A stretch of 42,012 nucleotides of DNA from Desulfobacteraceae bacterium (GCA_011390465.1 JAABSH010000032.1:1-42012); one strand, 5' to 3'; counted from the stretch's first letter, positions 21,905-30,249 are shown. Numbers and translations are program-made. The notes: generated by a model not told the origin, from the letters alone.

Positions 21905-23475
21905 AAATTGCCATTGCCCATAATGCGGTGGATGCGGCCAGTGCGCCGGATGAGCAGGATGTGCTGGTGCAGGCTGATGCCGTGGCCGAGGCCCTGATCG
22001 AACTGGGGCATGCACCGTTTCTGCTGCCCTGTGATCTGGATCTGGCCGGTGTCACGCAGGCAATTGAAAAACTGGGCGTGGATCTGGTGTTCAACCTGGT
22101 AGAATCCCTGGGGGGCACGGGCCGGCTCATCAGCGTGGTGCCGTTTCTGCTGGAGGCCCTTGCCATTCCCTTTACCGGCGCGCCGGCCCTCGCCATGCAG
22201 GAGTCGTCCCATAAAGTGCTGGCCAAGGCAAAAATGCGCCATGCCGGGCTTTCCACCCCGGCCTGGATCGGCCCCTTTCCCCGTGAAGGCTGTTCGGTCG
22301 AGGCGCTGAAATCAATGCCGGAGAGCAGCCAATGGATCATCAAATCCACCTGGGAGCATGCTTCTTTGGGGATCAGCGCGGACGGGATACGAACCGCGGC
22401 GGATGGGGAAGCCCTTTTGCCGGTGCTGCGGCAGCGGGCCGACGGCCTGGGGGGAAGCTGTTTTGCGGAGCAGTTTATTGACGGCCGGGAGTTTAATCTG
22501 TCCATCCTTGCCGGACCCAACGGGCCGGAGGTGCTGCCGCCTGCGGAAATTCTGTTTGACGGCTTTTGTGAAAACCAGCCGCGCATTGTCTGTTACAAGG
22601 CCAAATGGGACGAATCCTCATTTGAATATACCCACACCCCCCGGCGGTTTGATTTTCCTGATGCGGATAAATTCCTGACAGATACCCTTGTCAGCATCGC
22701 CCTTAAATGCTGGCAGGTGTTTGACCTTCGGGGGTATGCCCGGGTGGATTTCCGGGTGGATGGTGAGGGCCGGCCCTGGATTCTGGAGGTGAATGCCAAC
22801 CCCTGCCTGTCGCCGGATGCAGGGTTTGCCGCGGCTCTTGACCGGGCGGATATTCCTTTCCATTGCGCGGTTGGCCGCATCATAAATGATGCCACAGAAG
22901 ACGCCACGGGAAAATATGACAGACCTGTTGAACCTGCGGCCGTGTCTCCAAAAGCGGAAAAGCCCGCAAAAAACGTGAACCTTTTGAATTCATTGCCAGA
23001 TGCGGTTTTCCGGCATGAAGCGCGGCCCGGGGATGGGGAAGCGGTCCGGGAAATGTGCGCGGCAACGGGTTTTTTTCATTCATACGAGATTGATGTGGCC
23101 GTAGAGCTGCTGGCGGACCGGCTTGAAAAAGGGGCCGCAAGCGACTATGAATTTGTGTTTCGCGAAAAAGCGGGCCGCTTGTTGGGATATGCCTGCTACG
23201 GCCGGATTCCCTGTACCCTTTCCAGTTATGATATTTACTGGATTGTGGTGGCGCCGGACCGCCAGGGCCATGGCCTCGGCCGGATGATGTTGGCTGAGGC
23301 GGAATCCCTGATTCAAAAAGCCGGCGGCACCCGGATTTATGTGGACACCTCCCAGTCGGAAAAATACCGGACCACCCGGGCGTTTTATCAGCAGTGCGGA
23401 TACCATTGCGAATCCATTCTGCCGGATTTTTACGCGCCGGCAGACGGAAAGGTGATCTTCTGCAAGAAATTATAA
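21901..23475 (+). CDS. ATP-grasp ligase fused to GNAT N-acetyltransferase
   Basis: A 524-residue two-domain protein. Residues 1-330 are a second Ddl-like ATP-grasp: DLVFNLVESLGG (61-72), WIIKSTWEHASLGIS (145-159), FAEQFIDGREFNLS, and metal ligands D283, E296 and N298 in RVDF / ILEVNANP. A Pro/Ala/Lys linker (about 335-360) leads to a GNAT domain (366-524) with the acetyl-CoA motif APDRQGHGLGRMML (451-464). KamA plus an acetyltransferase recalls ablA-ablB, which make N-epsilon-acetyl-beta-lysine in methanogens, but the ligases are extra. I start at the ATG at 21901, giving MKIAIAHN and an ATGA overlap; one at 21892 is possible. Confidence 0.85.
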   Translation: MKIAIAHNAVDAASAPDEQDVLVQADAVAEALIELGHAPFLLPCDLDLAGVTQAIEKLGVDLVFNLVESLGGTGRLISVVPFLLEALAIPFTGAPALAMQESSHKVLAKAKMRHAGLSTPAWIGPFPREGCSVEALKSMPESSQWIIKSTWEHASLGISADGIRTAADGEALLPVLRQRADGLGGSCFAEQFIDGREFNLSILAGPNGPEVLPPAEILFDGFCENQPRIVCYKAKWDESSFEYTHTPRRFDFPDADKFLTDTLVSIALKCWQVFDLRGYARVDFRVDGEGRPWILEVNANPCLSPDAGFAAALDRADIPFHCAVGRIINDATEDATGKYDRPVEPAAVSPKAEKPAKNVNLLNSLPDAVFRHEARPGDGEAVREMCAATGFFHSYEIDVAVELLADRLEKGAASDYEFVFREKAGRLLGYACYGRIPCTLSSYDIYWIVVAPDRQGHGLGRMMLAEAESLIQKAGGTRIYVDTSQSEKYRTTRAFYQQCGYHCESILPDFYAPADGKVIFCKKL

Positions 23476-23513
23476 AATTTAATGGTTGTCCACTTTGCTC
23501 AATTTCAGCCATT

Positions 23514-23567
23514 GAAATCGGTATCGGGATCGAAATCGCTATCGAATCCGATCCCGATACCGATTTC
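23514..23567. repeat. Perfect 19-bp inverted repeat of ATCGGGATCG type
   Basis: GAAATCGGTATCGGGATCG (23514-23532) and its exact reverse complement (23549-23567) enclose a 16-base loop. A further GATCCCGAT unit extends the right side to 23576, followed by AAAAAA rather than T's. It begins 39 bases after the ATP-grasp/GNAT stop. Confidence 0.85.
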
Positions 23568-23622
23568 GATCCCGATAAAAAAGCACGGCAGTTTGAGGGA
23601 AACAGATAACCAGATAAAATTT

Positions 23623-23661
23623 CATCCCGCAGAGACGCAGAGATGCTGAGATGCTGAGATT
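23623..23661. repeat. CGCAGAGACGCAGAGATGCTGAG repeat, short copy
   Basis: CATCCCGCAGAGACGCAGAG followed by ATGCTGAGATGCTGAGAT, a tandem of 9-base ATGCTGAG units. It is related to the CGCAGAG elements at 10963 and 14057 but lacks their right half. Confidence 0.6.
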
Positions 23662-23687
23662 TTTTTCTGTGAGGCAGGAATTTTTTT

Positions 23688-23811
23688 AACCACAGAGAGC
23701 ACAGAGAACACAGAGAAAATATGGTTTTCTGGTTTTCACGAGACAAGTGGAAAATCTCTGCGGAAGCATCAAAACGATCGCCGTGTCCTCTGTGAGCTCT
23801 GTGGTTTTTAA
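23688..23811. repeat. CACAGAG inverted repeat, copy c (wide spacing)
   Basis: AACCACAGAGAGCACAGAGA and ACACAGAG on the left face GTGTCCTCTGTGAGCTCTGTGGTT on the right, about 60 bases apart. The outermost CCACAGAG(A)GC and GCTCTGTGG pair almost exactly. The 23812-23940 remainder of the gap shows no gene. Confidence 0.75.
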
Positions 23812-23951
23812 GGTTTTAAGTTAAAAAAAATTTGGTTTTTTGTGAGCTTTTGATTTTTGAATGGTTGAAATAATCCTTGGCTGGAGAACAGTGGTCAGTC
23901 GTTTCATCAGCAAATATGCCCTGGTGGCAGCGAGCTATCCGGAGGAGGTAG

Positions 23952-25085
23952 ATGAAAATGGATTTTGGAAAAATTTCAGACGATCTTCTGGCGGTTGCTT
24001 TTGATTCCACCAACGCCTTCACGGGTGCGCCGGAGGAACTCTGGTCTTGCTGGTTTGCGGTGTCGGAATCGGTTTTTTGGGAGTTCAACCCGAAATCCCG
24101 GCTGCCGGACCGGAATGCGGCAAAGCGCCGGATGTCCGTGGCCAGCCCCCTTTACCGGACCGAGCGATTCCTGGTGTTTAATCACGCAAAAACACCGGTG
24201 GCGGTGATGTCCTTTGGCTATGAAACCGAACGCTCCCCCAGTTATGAATTGGACAAAAACATCTGTCATATTAATATTCTGGTGGAAAAAGGGTTCCGTC
24301 GGCAGCGGATTGCTACCCGGCTGCTGGCGGAACTGCTGAAAAAAGCCCGCAGCATGCAAAAAATCACCATTGCCGGAGAAATCGACAACACGCCGGCCAG
24401 AAAATTTTGCGAAGCTTACAATGGGGAAATGGTGCACAAGGAAGTACAGCACCGAATGTACATGGACGGGGCTGACTGGGAGGCAGCCGCGGAGTGGCGG
24501 ACAAAGGGGAGAAAAAAATTTCCGGACACCACTTTTGAGTTTTTTCAGGATTGCCCGGATGCGGACATTGAAGCGTTTTGCCGGACCTACACGGAAATTA
24601 TCAATGAGCGCCCCACCGGCGACATGCAGCAGACCCTCATTACCACGCCCCAGTCCCGGCGGATCGAAGAAGAGAATCTGAAAAAGAAGGGAGTGCAGTG
24701 GTATACCCTGATCTCCCGGGAAAAGAACGGCGATATCAGTGCCATGACCGATATCATGTATCACCCCCGGGAGCCGCACAAAATTGTCCAGTATTTTACC
24801 GGCGTGTCTGCCGGACACCGGCGAAAGGGGCTTGCCAAACGGCTGAAAGCGGAAATGCTCTATGTGATGCAGGAAAAGTTTCCGGAAGTGGAATACATCA
24901 CCACCACCATGGCGCCGGACAACCGCCCGATGCAGGCCATCAACGCGAAGCTGGGATTTAAGCTGCGGAAGACCGATTGTGTGTATCAGTGGGCGCTTAC
25001 GGATCTGGAGACTCAGGTGGCAGCGCGCCTTCAGACCGCAGGGAGAAGACGGAAAAGGAATTGTCAAACGGGTTTCCCCGGGTGA
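23952..25085 (+). CDS. Tandem-GNAT acetyltransferase
   Basis: A 377-residue protein with two GNAT folds. The first has LVEKGFRRQRIATRLL (about 110-126), the second has VSAGHRRKGLAKRLKAE (about 280-296) followed by TTMAPDNRPMQAINAKLGF. Each holds an R/QxxGxG/A-like acetyl-CoA loop; the first, RRQRIA, lacks the usual Gly and may be inactive. The domain ends near residue 350; the last 27 or so residues, basic and of low quality, overlap the opposite gene's 3' end. A GGAGGAGG ribosome site fits the ATG at 23952 or the one at 23958. The substrate is unknown. It follows the kamA operon by 476 bases of repeat DNA and may be independent. Confidence 0.8.
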   Translation: MKMDFGKISDDLLAVAFDSTNAFTGAPEELWSCWFAVSESVFWEFNPKSRLPDRNAAKRRMSVASPLYRTERFLVFNHAKTPVAVMSFGYETERSPSYELDKNICHINILVEKGFRRQRIATRLLAELLKKARSMQKITIAGEIDNTPARKFCEAYNGEMVHKEVQHRMYMDGADWEAAAEWRTKGRKKFPDTTFEFFQDCPDADIEAFCRTYTEIINERPTGDMQQTLITTPQSRRIEEENLKKKGVQWYTLISREKNGDISAMTDIMYHPREPHKIVQYFTGVSAGHRRKGLAKRLKAEMLYVMQEKFPEVEYITTTMAPDNRPMQAINAKLGFKLRKTDCVYQWALTDLETQVAARLQTAGRRRKRNCQTGFPG

Positions 25086-26082
25086 TGTGAAAATCAAGGG
25101 CGTGAAAATCCATGATCAGGGTCGCTACCGTAATGGAGGTGTCATCCGTAAGCCAGGGATGGGAAAACCGCTTGCGGCAGATGGGTGCGGTCTCATCGCC
25201 CCGGTCCTTTAAAATCTTTTTCATGGCCCTGATGGAAGGGGTGGAAACCGCGTCCATCAGTTCCGACGCCCGTCGGAAGCGGCCCGTGGAATTGGGAAAA
25301 AGCTTGAGATCATAATCGACTTTGGTGAGGAAATGGTTGGTGTGGACAAACCGGTCTTTCACCGGAAGGCTGAAAAATTCATTGCCCGCAATTTCAATGT
25401 TTTCCATTTGTCCGTTTTTGTCCGCAATCAGCAGATTGCAGACTTTGCCCAAACAATGGGAGGTGATGACCGACCGGGCAGCAGCAAGATCTTTGCTTTC
25501 AAGAATTGCCCGCAAGAGCACATGCAGGGGAATGCCGCCGGGTGAATAATTTGCAATGCTCATAAAGTTGAGGCAAACCCCGACGCCGTGGCTGTTCATG
25601 CCGATTTTACCGATCATCCCGGGTTCGGTCATGGTCAATATCCGGGTGCTGGTGTGGGTTTCAATGTCCGGTATTTCAATATCCGGTATTTCAATGTCAA
25701 GGATCACCGCCAGCGATTCTATTTCCATGTCCCAGTCCCAGTTCTGGCCCATGAGTCCCTGCTTTTTAAAGGCGATGGTTGTGCATTCCATGGGATTGAG
25801 GTTCAGAAGCTCGGTGCGTCCGTTCAGGGCGTAAATCCACAAGGGGTCCACATCGGCTGCGTCTGCCAGTGCTTCAATTTCCAGGAACAGATTCGTGCAA
25901 AACGCCCGGGTGTTGGCTTGAAATCCCCGGGAAATACCTAAGATATCTTTTTCCGGGATCAGAAACTGGTTTTTATAGAATTCAACGGTTCGGTGGATTC
26001 GGTCTTTGAGCTGCCGGCCGTGCTGGCGGCCGCGTTCTTCAGGGGTGCCGCGGAGTTTGATGACGGGGAAATACGGTTCCAT
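24997..26082 (-). CDS. C45-family Ntn hydrolase (isopenicillin N acyltransferase-like)
   Basis: A 361-residue member of the acyl-CoA:6-aminopenicillanate acyltransferase-like (C45) family. It has the nucleophile C100 in NPMECTTIAF, then GQNWDW (112-117), GMIGKIGMNSHGVGVCLN and HCLGKVCNLLIAD in the family order. These Ntn enzymes self-cleave before the Cys and hydrolyse or transfer acyl groups from small amides. Three tandem IEIPD units (about 130-141) form an unusual insertion. The start lies 11 bases after the stop of the MBL gene with no clear ribosome site, suggesting translational coupling. Its 3' end overlaps the convergent GNAT gene by 89 bases. Confidence 0.8.
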   Translation of the reverse strand: MEPYFPVIKLRGTPEERGRQHGRQLKDRIHRTVEFYKNQFLIPEKDILGISRGFQANTRAFCTNLFLEIEALADAADVDPLWIYALNGRTELLNLNPMECTTIAFKKQGLMGQNWDWDMEIESLAVILDIEIPDIEIPDIETHTSTRILTMTEPGMIGKIGMNSHGVGVCLNFMSIANYSPGGIPLHVLLRAILESKDLAAARSVITSHCLGKVCNLLIADKNGQMENIEIAGNEFFSLPVKDRFVHTNHFLTKVDYDLKLFPNSTGRFRRASELMDAVSTPSIRAMKKILKDRGDETAPICRKRFSHPWLTDDTSITVATLIMDFHALDFHITRGNPFDNSFSVFSLRSEGALPPESPDP

Positions 26083-26093
26083 TGAGAAGTGCG

Positions 26094-26942
26094 TTAAAAA
26101 TTATAAAAATGCCACTGACGGGCCAGCCCCTGAAATCCATAGGCTTTGACGGTTTTTTCAAAATCTTTCCAGTCGTCTCCGTAATGCATCAGGATCATTT
26201 TTTCTTTGATGTCCGCGGGCAGGGTGTTCAGCTCCTCAATGCCGGCATGAACCCCGCCGGTATAAAACTGGCAGTCGTGAAAAATGCATTCCAGGTCGAA
26301 AAGCGGGCAAAAGGTCTCAAATAATTGCGGATCAAACCGGGTGTCACTGGTGAACATGACCCGGTCGTCAACGATCACGCCGCAGCTCCAGAAAGCGCTT
26401 TCCCAGTCCGGCGAGATGTCCGGGGTGTGTTTGGTGCGGAATAATTTCAGGTTGATGCTGCCGACATCGGCTTCATGGGTCTGGCGGGGATACTCCGGCC
26501 GGAACCGGGGCCGGATGATATGCCACAGATCGCTGAAAGTGGTTTCCGGCCCGTTTCTTTCATCATTAAACCCGGCCCCGCCTCTCAGGGAAAGATCCCA
26601 CAGAATGTGCTGGTATTTATTGTCAATAACAATGGTGGGTTTCTGTTTGCTGATAAACCGGCCGGTGAGCATGACTTCTTCAAGTCCGCCGATATGATCG
26701 GCATGGGAATGGGTGATGAGAAAGGTTTTGATGTCCGTGACGCTCAGGCCGAGTTCGTAAAGGGCCTGCGGTGCTTTGGTGCCGCAGTCAATCATGATGT
26801 GATCATTGCCCTTGATGATAATAACGTTGTTCTGAAAATGCTTTCGGGTAAACGCGCTGCCCACTCCGACAAAAAAGAAGGATAAATCACCGGTATTGGT
26901 AAGCGGCAGGGTGGCACCGGGTTTCAGCTTTTTAATTTTCAT
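26094..26942 (-). CDS. Metallo-beta-lactamase-fold hydrolase
   Basis: A 282-residue MBL-fold protein with the metal motif THSHADHIGG (H78, H80, D82, H83), TSDTRFD and a C-terminal LMHYGDDW supplying the last His. HDCQFYTGGVHAGIEEL is a variant of the HxxH-type region seen in phosphodiesterase or RNase Z-like members. Probably a hydrolase of a phosphodiester or small amide or ester. The ATG at 26942 has AGGGA about 9 bases upstream. It is first in an operon with the C45 acyltransferase. Confidence 0.85.
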   Translation of the reverse strand: MKIKKLKPGATLPLTNTGDLSFFFVGVGSAFTRKHFQNNVIIIKGNDHIMIDCGTKAPQALYELGLSVTDIKTFLITHSHADHIGGLEEVMLTGRFISKQKPTIVIDNKYQHILWDLSLRGGAGFNDERNGPETTFSDLWHIIRPRFRPEYPRQTHEADVGSINLKLFRTKHTPDISPDWESAFWSCGVIVDDRVMFTSDTRFDPQLFETFCPLFDLECIFHDCQFYTGGVHAGIEELNTLPADIKEKMILMHYGDDWKDFEKTVKAYGFQGLARQWHFYNF

Positions 26943-27007
26943 TAAAAACGATCCCTGGAAATTCTGTGGCTGAACAGTCTGTTAAGTTTTTTGTGCGAAA
27001 GTGCTAC

Positions 27008-27037
27008 AGAGTATCAGTAAACAGGAAAACTTGTCAA
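27008..27037 (-). promoter_or_regulatory. Candidate promoter of the MBL/C45 operon
   Basis: On the minus strand a perfect TTGACA (plus 27032-27037) is followed after 18 bases by TACTCT (plus 27008-27013), a partial -10. The leader would be about 60 bases. Position in the divergent gap supports it; the -10 is weak. Confidence 0.4.
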
Positions 27038-27082
27038 AACAATATCATTATTTAAATTAAAACGGAAATTTTTTATTTTAAA

Positions 27083-27112
27083 TTGATTAACATATGAAAA
27101 AAAAATTAGTAT
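27083..27112 (+). promoter_or_regulatory. Candidate promoter of the yqeY-like gene
   Basis: TTGATT (27083-27088), an 18-base A-rich spacer and TAGTAT (27107-27112), each with four consensus matches. The predicted start is about 35 bases before the ATG at 27154. Confidence 0.35.
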
Positions 27113-27153
27113 GAATTTTTTTTAATGAATCTTTAAACGGCAGGAGAAATAAA

Positions 27154-27552
27154 ATGACATTGCAGGAACAGATTAAAAAGGACCTGAAGCAGGCCATGAA
27201 AGATAAGGACGATGAGCGGAAGAACGCTTTGCGCATTATCATGGGAGAATTTGCCCGGGGTGCGTCAAAAAGCCTTTCAGATGATGCGGCAGTGCAGGTT
27301 ATCAAAAAGATGGTGAAATCCGAGCGCGAAACCCTGGAGCGTTCCGGGCAGGCGACAGACACCCGGTATCTTGAAATCCTTGAATCCTATTTGCCGAAGC
27401 TGGCATCAGAGGCGGAAATCGAAGAATGGATCAGCGCCAATATCGATTTTTCAATATACAAGAATAACATGCAGGCCATGAAGGACATCATGGGCCATTT
27501 CGGGTCTGCTGCCGACGGCAGCCGGGTCAAGGAAATCCTGCAGAAGCTGTAA
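27154..27552 (+). CDS. GatB/YqeY-domain protein
   Basis: A 132-residue helical protein with the YqeY pattern: LQEQIKKDLKQAMKDKDDER at the start, LRIIMGEFA, the VIKKMVKSERETLERS helix and ILESYLPKLASEAEIEEWI. YqeY is homologous to the tRNA-binding tail of GatB and is thought to influence tRNA-linked processes, but its precise role is unsettled. It is slightly short of the usual 147-150 residues. The ATG has GGAG 7 bases upstream. Confidence 0.85.
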   Translation: MTLQEQIKKDLKQAMKDKDDERKNALRIIMGEFARGASKSLSDDAAVQVIKKMVKSERETLERSGQATDTRYLEILESYLPKLASEAEIEEWISANIDFSIYKNNMQAMKDIMGHFGSAADGSRVKEILQKL

Positions 27553-27657
27553 TATGCTGGTTTCAAAAGGTATAAAAGACAGTTGCCGCAGGTTTTAAAA
27601 CGGGAAAACAGAAAATAGCAGCTTGGTCTAAAGCTCAGGGAATCGGGGGAAAACGAT

Positions 27658-28551
27658 TTGTCTTATCATCTGCGCGGTATGCTCACGCTTTTGATTTTTA
27701 TTTGCTTTACCGTTATTATTTTTGTCCTGTTTGTATTTGTCACAATTTTTAAGCTGCTGGTGCCCCATCCCAAAGCAAAGGCCCTGGCGGTCCGGATCAT
27801 GGATATTCTCAGCAGCCGGTGCTGGGTGTTTTGCGCAAACCTCACCCACCGGATTCTGGGAAAAACAACATGGCACATCCATTGGCCCGAGGGAAATGCA
27901 AAGCTTAAAACCGACAAATGGTCGGTTGTTCTGCTCAATCACCAGAGCTGGGTGGATATTCTGGTGCTGGTCAAGGTGTTTTACAAAAGGATTCCGCCCT
28001 ATAAATTTTTTATCAAAAAACAGCTGCTCTGGATGCCCCTGATGGGCCCGTGTTTTTGGGCCCTGGAGTATCCGATTATGAAACGGTATTCCCGGGAGTT
28101 TCTGGAAAAAAATCCGCATTTAAAAGGCGAAGACCTGGAAGCTACCCGAAAGGCCTGTGAAAAATATAAAAACCTGCCGGTCACCATTATTAATTTTCCC
28201 GAAGGCACGCGGTTTACCCCGGAGAAACACAAAAAACGGCAGTCCCGATACCGGCATCTGCTCAATCCCAAGGCCGGGGGAACGTCCCTGGTGTTGTTTG
28301 CCATGGGCGAGGTTTTGGAAAATATTTTTGACGTTACCATTGTGTATCCTGAAGGGGTGCCGGGGTTATGGGCATTTTTTTGCGGCCGGCCCCGGAATAT
28401 CGTGGTGGATGTCAAACACTTGAAAATGGATCCCGCGCTTTCCGGCAATTATGCCACGGACGCGGCCTGTAAAGCCCATTTTCAGAAATGGCTGAACCGG
28501 CTCTGGGCGGAAAAAGATCAGCAGATTGCCCGCCGGAAAGACGCATTATGA
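27658..28551 (+). CDS. PlsC-family lysophospholipid acyltransferase (YihG-like)
   Basis: A 297-residue membrane acyltransferase. An N-terminal helix (about 8-34) precedes the catalytic NHQSWVD box (N94, H95, D100), and FPEGTR (180-185) binds the acceptor phosphate. It should move acyl chains onto lysophospholipid or lysophosphatidate at the inner face of the membrane; the sequence looks closest to E. coli YihG. The start is TTG at 27658 with GGGGGA 7 bases before it; the next ATG (27679) would cut into the first helix. Its stop overlaps the patatin start as ATGA, so acylation and deacylation enzymes are made together. Confidence 0.87.
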   Translation: MSYHLRGMLTLLIFICFTVIIFVLFVFVTIFKLLVPHPKAKALAVRIMDILSSRCWVFCANLTHRILGKTTWHIHWPEGNAKLKTDKWSVVLLNHQSWVDILVLVKVFYKRIPPYKFFIKKQLLWMPLMGPCFWALEYPIMKRYSREFLEKNPHLKGEDLEATRKACEKYKNLPVTIINFPEGTRFTPEKHKKRQSRYRHLLNPKAGGTSLVLFAMGEVLENIFDVTIVYPEGVPGLWAFFCGRPRNIVVDVKHLKMDPALSGNYATDAACKAHFQKWLNRLWAEKDQQIARRKDAL

Positions 28552-30245
28552 CGCAAACGGAAAATAACGTAAAACTTGGCCTGGCCCTGTCCGGGGGCGG
28601 GTTCCGGTCCGCCTTTTTTCATGTGGGGGTGCTGGCCCGGCTGGCTGAAGCCGATATTTTGCGCCAGGTGGATGTGATTTCATCTGTGTCCGGCGGGTCG
28701 ATTATCGCGGCCTATTATTATCTCAAGGTGAGAAAGCTGCTGGAATCCTCTTCCGGTGCCGACGCTCCGGGCCGGGAGGCGTATATTCGTCTGGTGGCGG
28801 AGATCGAGGCGGATTTTCTGGCAGCGGTTCAGAAAAACATGCTCATGCGCACGTTTCTGGACCCGGTGAAAAACGCCCGGATGCGGGCCGCGGATTTTTC
28901 CAGCACCGAACGTCTGGGGGAGCTTTTTACGAAATATTTTTTTCTGCCGCTCATGGGAGAGTCGGGCAAAGACAAAAAAAACCGGATTTTTTTAAAGGAC
29001 ATTGCGGTTTCAACCTCATCAGAAGATACGGCTGCGGACACCCGGGTGCCGTTTCTGATACTTAACTGCACCTGCCTGAATACGGGGCATTTGTGGCAGT
29101 TTACCAGCCGGTCCGTGGGGGAAAAGCGCACCAAAAATGAGGCAGGCCACGATATTGCGTTTCTGGAAAATTTTCAGATTGACGATGACGGCCTGACCCG
29201 GGGGCAGCGGGAAATTCTGGACAACGTGACCCTTGGCCAGGCAGTGGCGGCATCCTGTTGCGTGCCGGGGATTTTTGAACCCCTGAAAGTCAGAAATCTT
29301 TACAAAAACGGAGACCGGCCCCTGACGGTCCGGCTGGTGGACGGCGGGCTCGTGGACAACCAGGGTCTGACGTCTTTGTTTGCTGAAGAATGCACCCACG
29401 TTATCTGCAGCGACGCCTCGGATATTCTGCAGTTTGAGCAGCATCCGTCCATTCAGTTTCTGGACGGGGCCATGCGGGCAAACGATATTCTGATGGACCG
29501 GATTCGCAGCAAAAGTTTAAATGAACTCTTTGACTACGGGCGCAAGCGCTATCTGCTGTTTGACCTGGGAGATCACGACACTCGGGATCACATTTTCCCG
29601 GAAGATTCCGCCGATCTGGTGCACGCCCTGACCCGGATTCGCACGGATTTGGATTCCTTTACAGACCGGGAAGCGGATACGCTGATGTATTACGGGTATC
29701 AGTTCAGCAAAAAGGTAATTGAAAAGTGCGAATTTGAACTGATTCAGGACAAGCCCCAGGCCACCGGGGAGTGGCGGTTTCTGAAAATTAAAGACCTGTT
29801 TTTAACGGATTCCGCCCGGCGGCGGGAATTGCTCTACCATCTGGACGTGGGGTCCCGGCAGATGTTTAAAGTGTTTTTATTTAAAAAAGCCATGCCTTAT
29901 CTGATTCTGCTGCCGTTTCCGCTGGTCGTGACCCTGATTCTGCTCTATCTGGTGTTTCGCATGTCACCCTTGGCGTTCTGGGGGATTCTGGTATTTTCCG
30001 GCGGGTTGCTGATTTACACCCAGAATCAGAAGATTCTGAAATTAATGGACAATGTGACATTTTTGCGAAAATTCAAGCGCCGGATGTTAAAAATCGTGGT
30101 CACCCTTCGCCTGCCCGAGCCGTTTTCCTATGTTCTGGCCCTGGCGTCATGGATTCAGCTTACTGTGTTTGATCCGTTGTTTTTGAGATACGGACGGATC
30201 AGGAAAATGTCCGGCAAACCAGGATTCGATAGAAATGATCGCTGA
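28548..30245 (+). CDS. Patatin-like phospholipase with C-terminal membrane anchor
   Basis: A 565-residue patatin-family hydrolase. It has the oxyanion loop SGGGFRSAFFHVG (15-27), nucleophile S48 in SVSGGS and partner D265 in DGGLVDNQG, the usual Ser-Asp dyad. The first Gly of GxSxG is Ser, as in a known subset. Two hydrophobic helices near 450-495 should anchor it to the membrane. The likely reaction is release of fatty acids from membrane phospholipids. I start at the ATG at 28548, which overlaps the acyltransferase stop, rather than the earlier in-frame ATG at 28488. Together the two genes could remodel phospholipid acyl chains. Confidence 0.88.
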   Translation: MTQTENNVKLGLALSGGGFRSAFFHVGVLARLAEADILRQVDVISSVSGGSIIAAYYYLKVRKLLESSSGADAPGREAYIRLVAEIEADFLAAVQKNMLMRTFLDPVKNARMRAADFSSTERLGELFTKYFFLPLMGESGKDKKNRIFLKDIAVSTSSEDTAADTRVPFLILNCTCLNTGHLWQFTSRSVGEKRTKNEAGHDIAFLENFQIDDDGLTRGQREILDNVTLGQAVAASCCVPGIFEPLKVRNLYKNGDRPLTVRLVDGGLVDNQGLTSLFAEECTHVICSDASDILQFEQHPSIQFLDGAMRANDILMDRIRSKSLNELFDYGRKRYLLFDLGDHDTRDHIFPEDSADLVHALTRIRTDLDSFTDREADTLMYYGYQFSKKVIEKCEFELIQDKPQATGEWRFLKIKDLFLTDSARRRELLYHLDVGSRQMFKVFLFKKAMPYLILLPFPLVVTLILLYLVFRMSPLAFWGILVFSGGLLIYTQNQKILKLMDNVTFLRKFKRRMLKIVVTLRLPEPFSYVLALASWIQLTVFDPLFLRYGRIRKMSGKPGFDRNDR

Positions 30246-30249
30246 AACC

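Noticed and set aside
20711-22015. Long antisense frame across the kamA and ATP-grasp genes
   Set aside because: Shadow of genes with clear catalytic motifs; no start signal and Gln/His/Arg-rich composition.
20894-23475. The two ATP-grasp genes read as cell-wall ddl genes
   Set aside because: They overlap kamA, one carries a GNAT domain, and no mur or fts genes are nearby.
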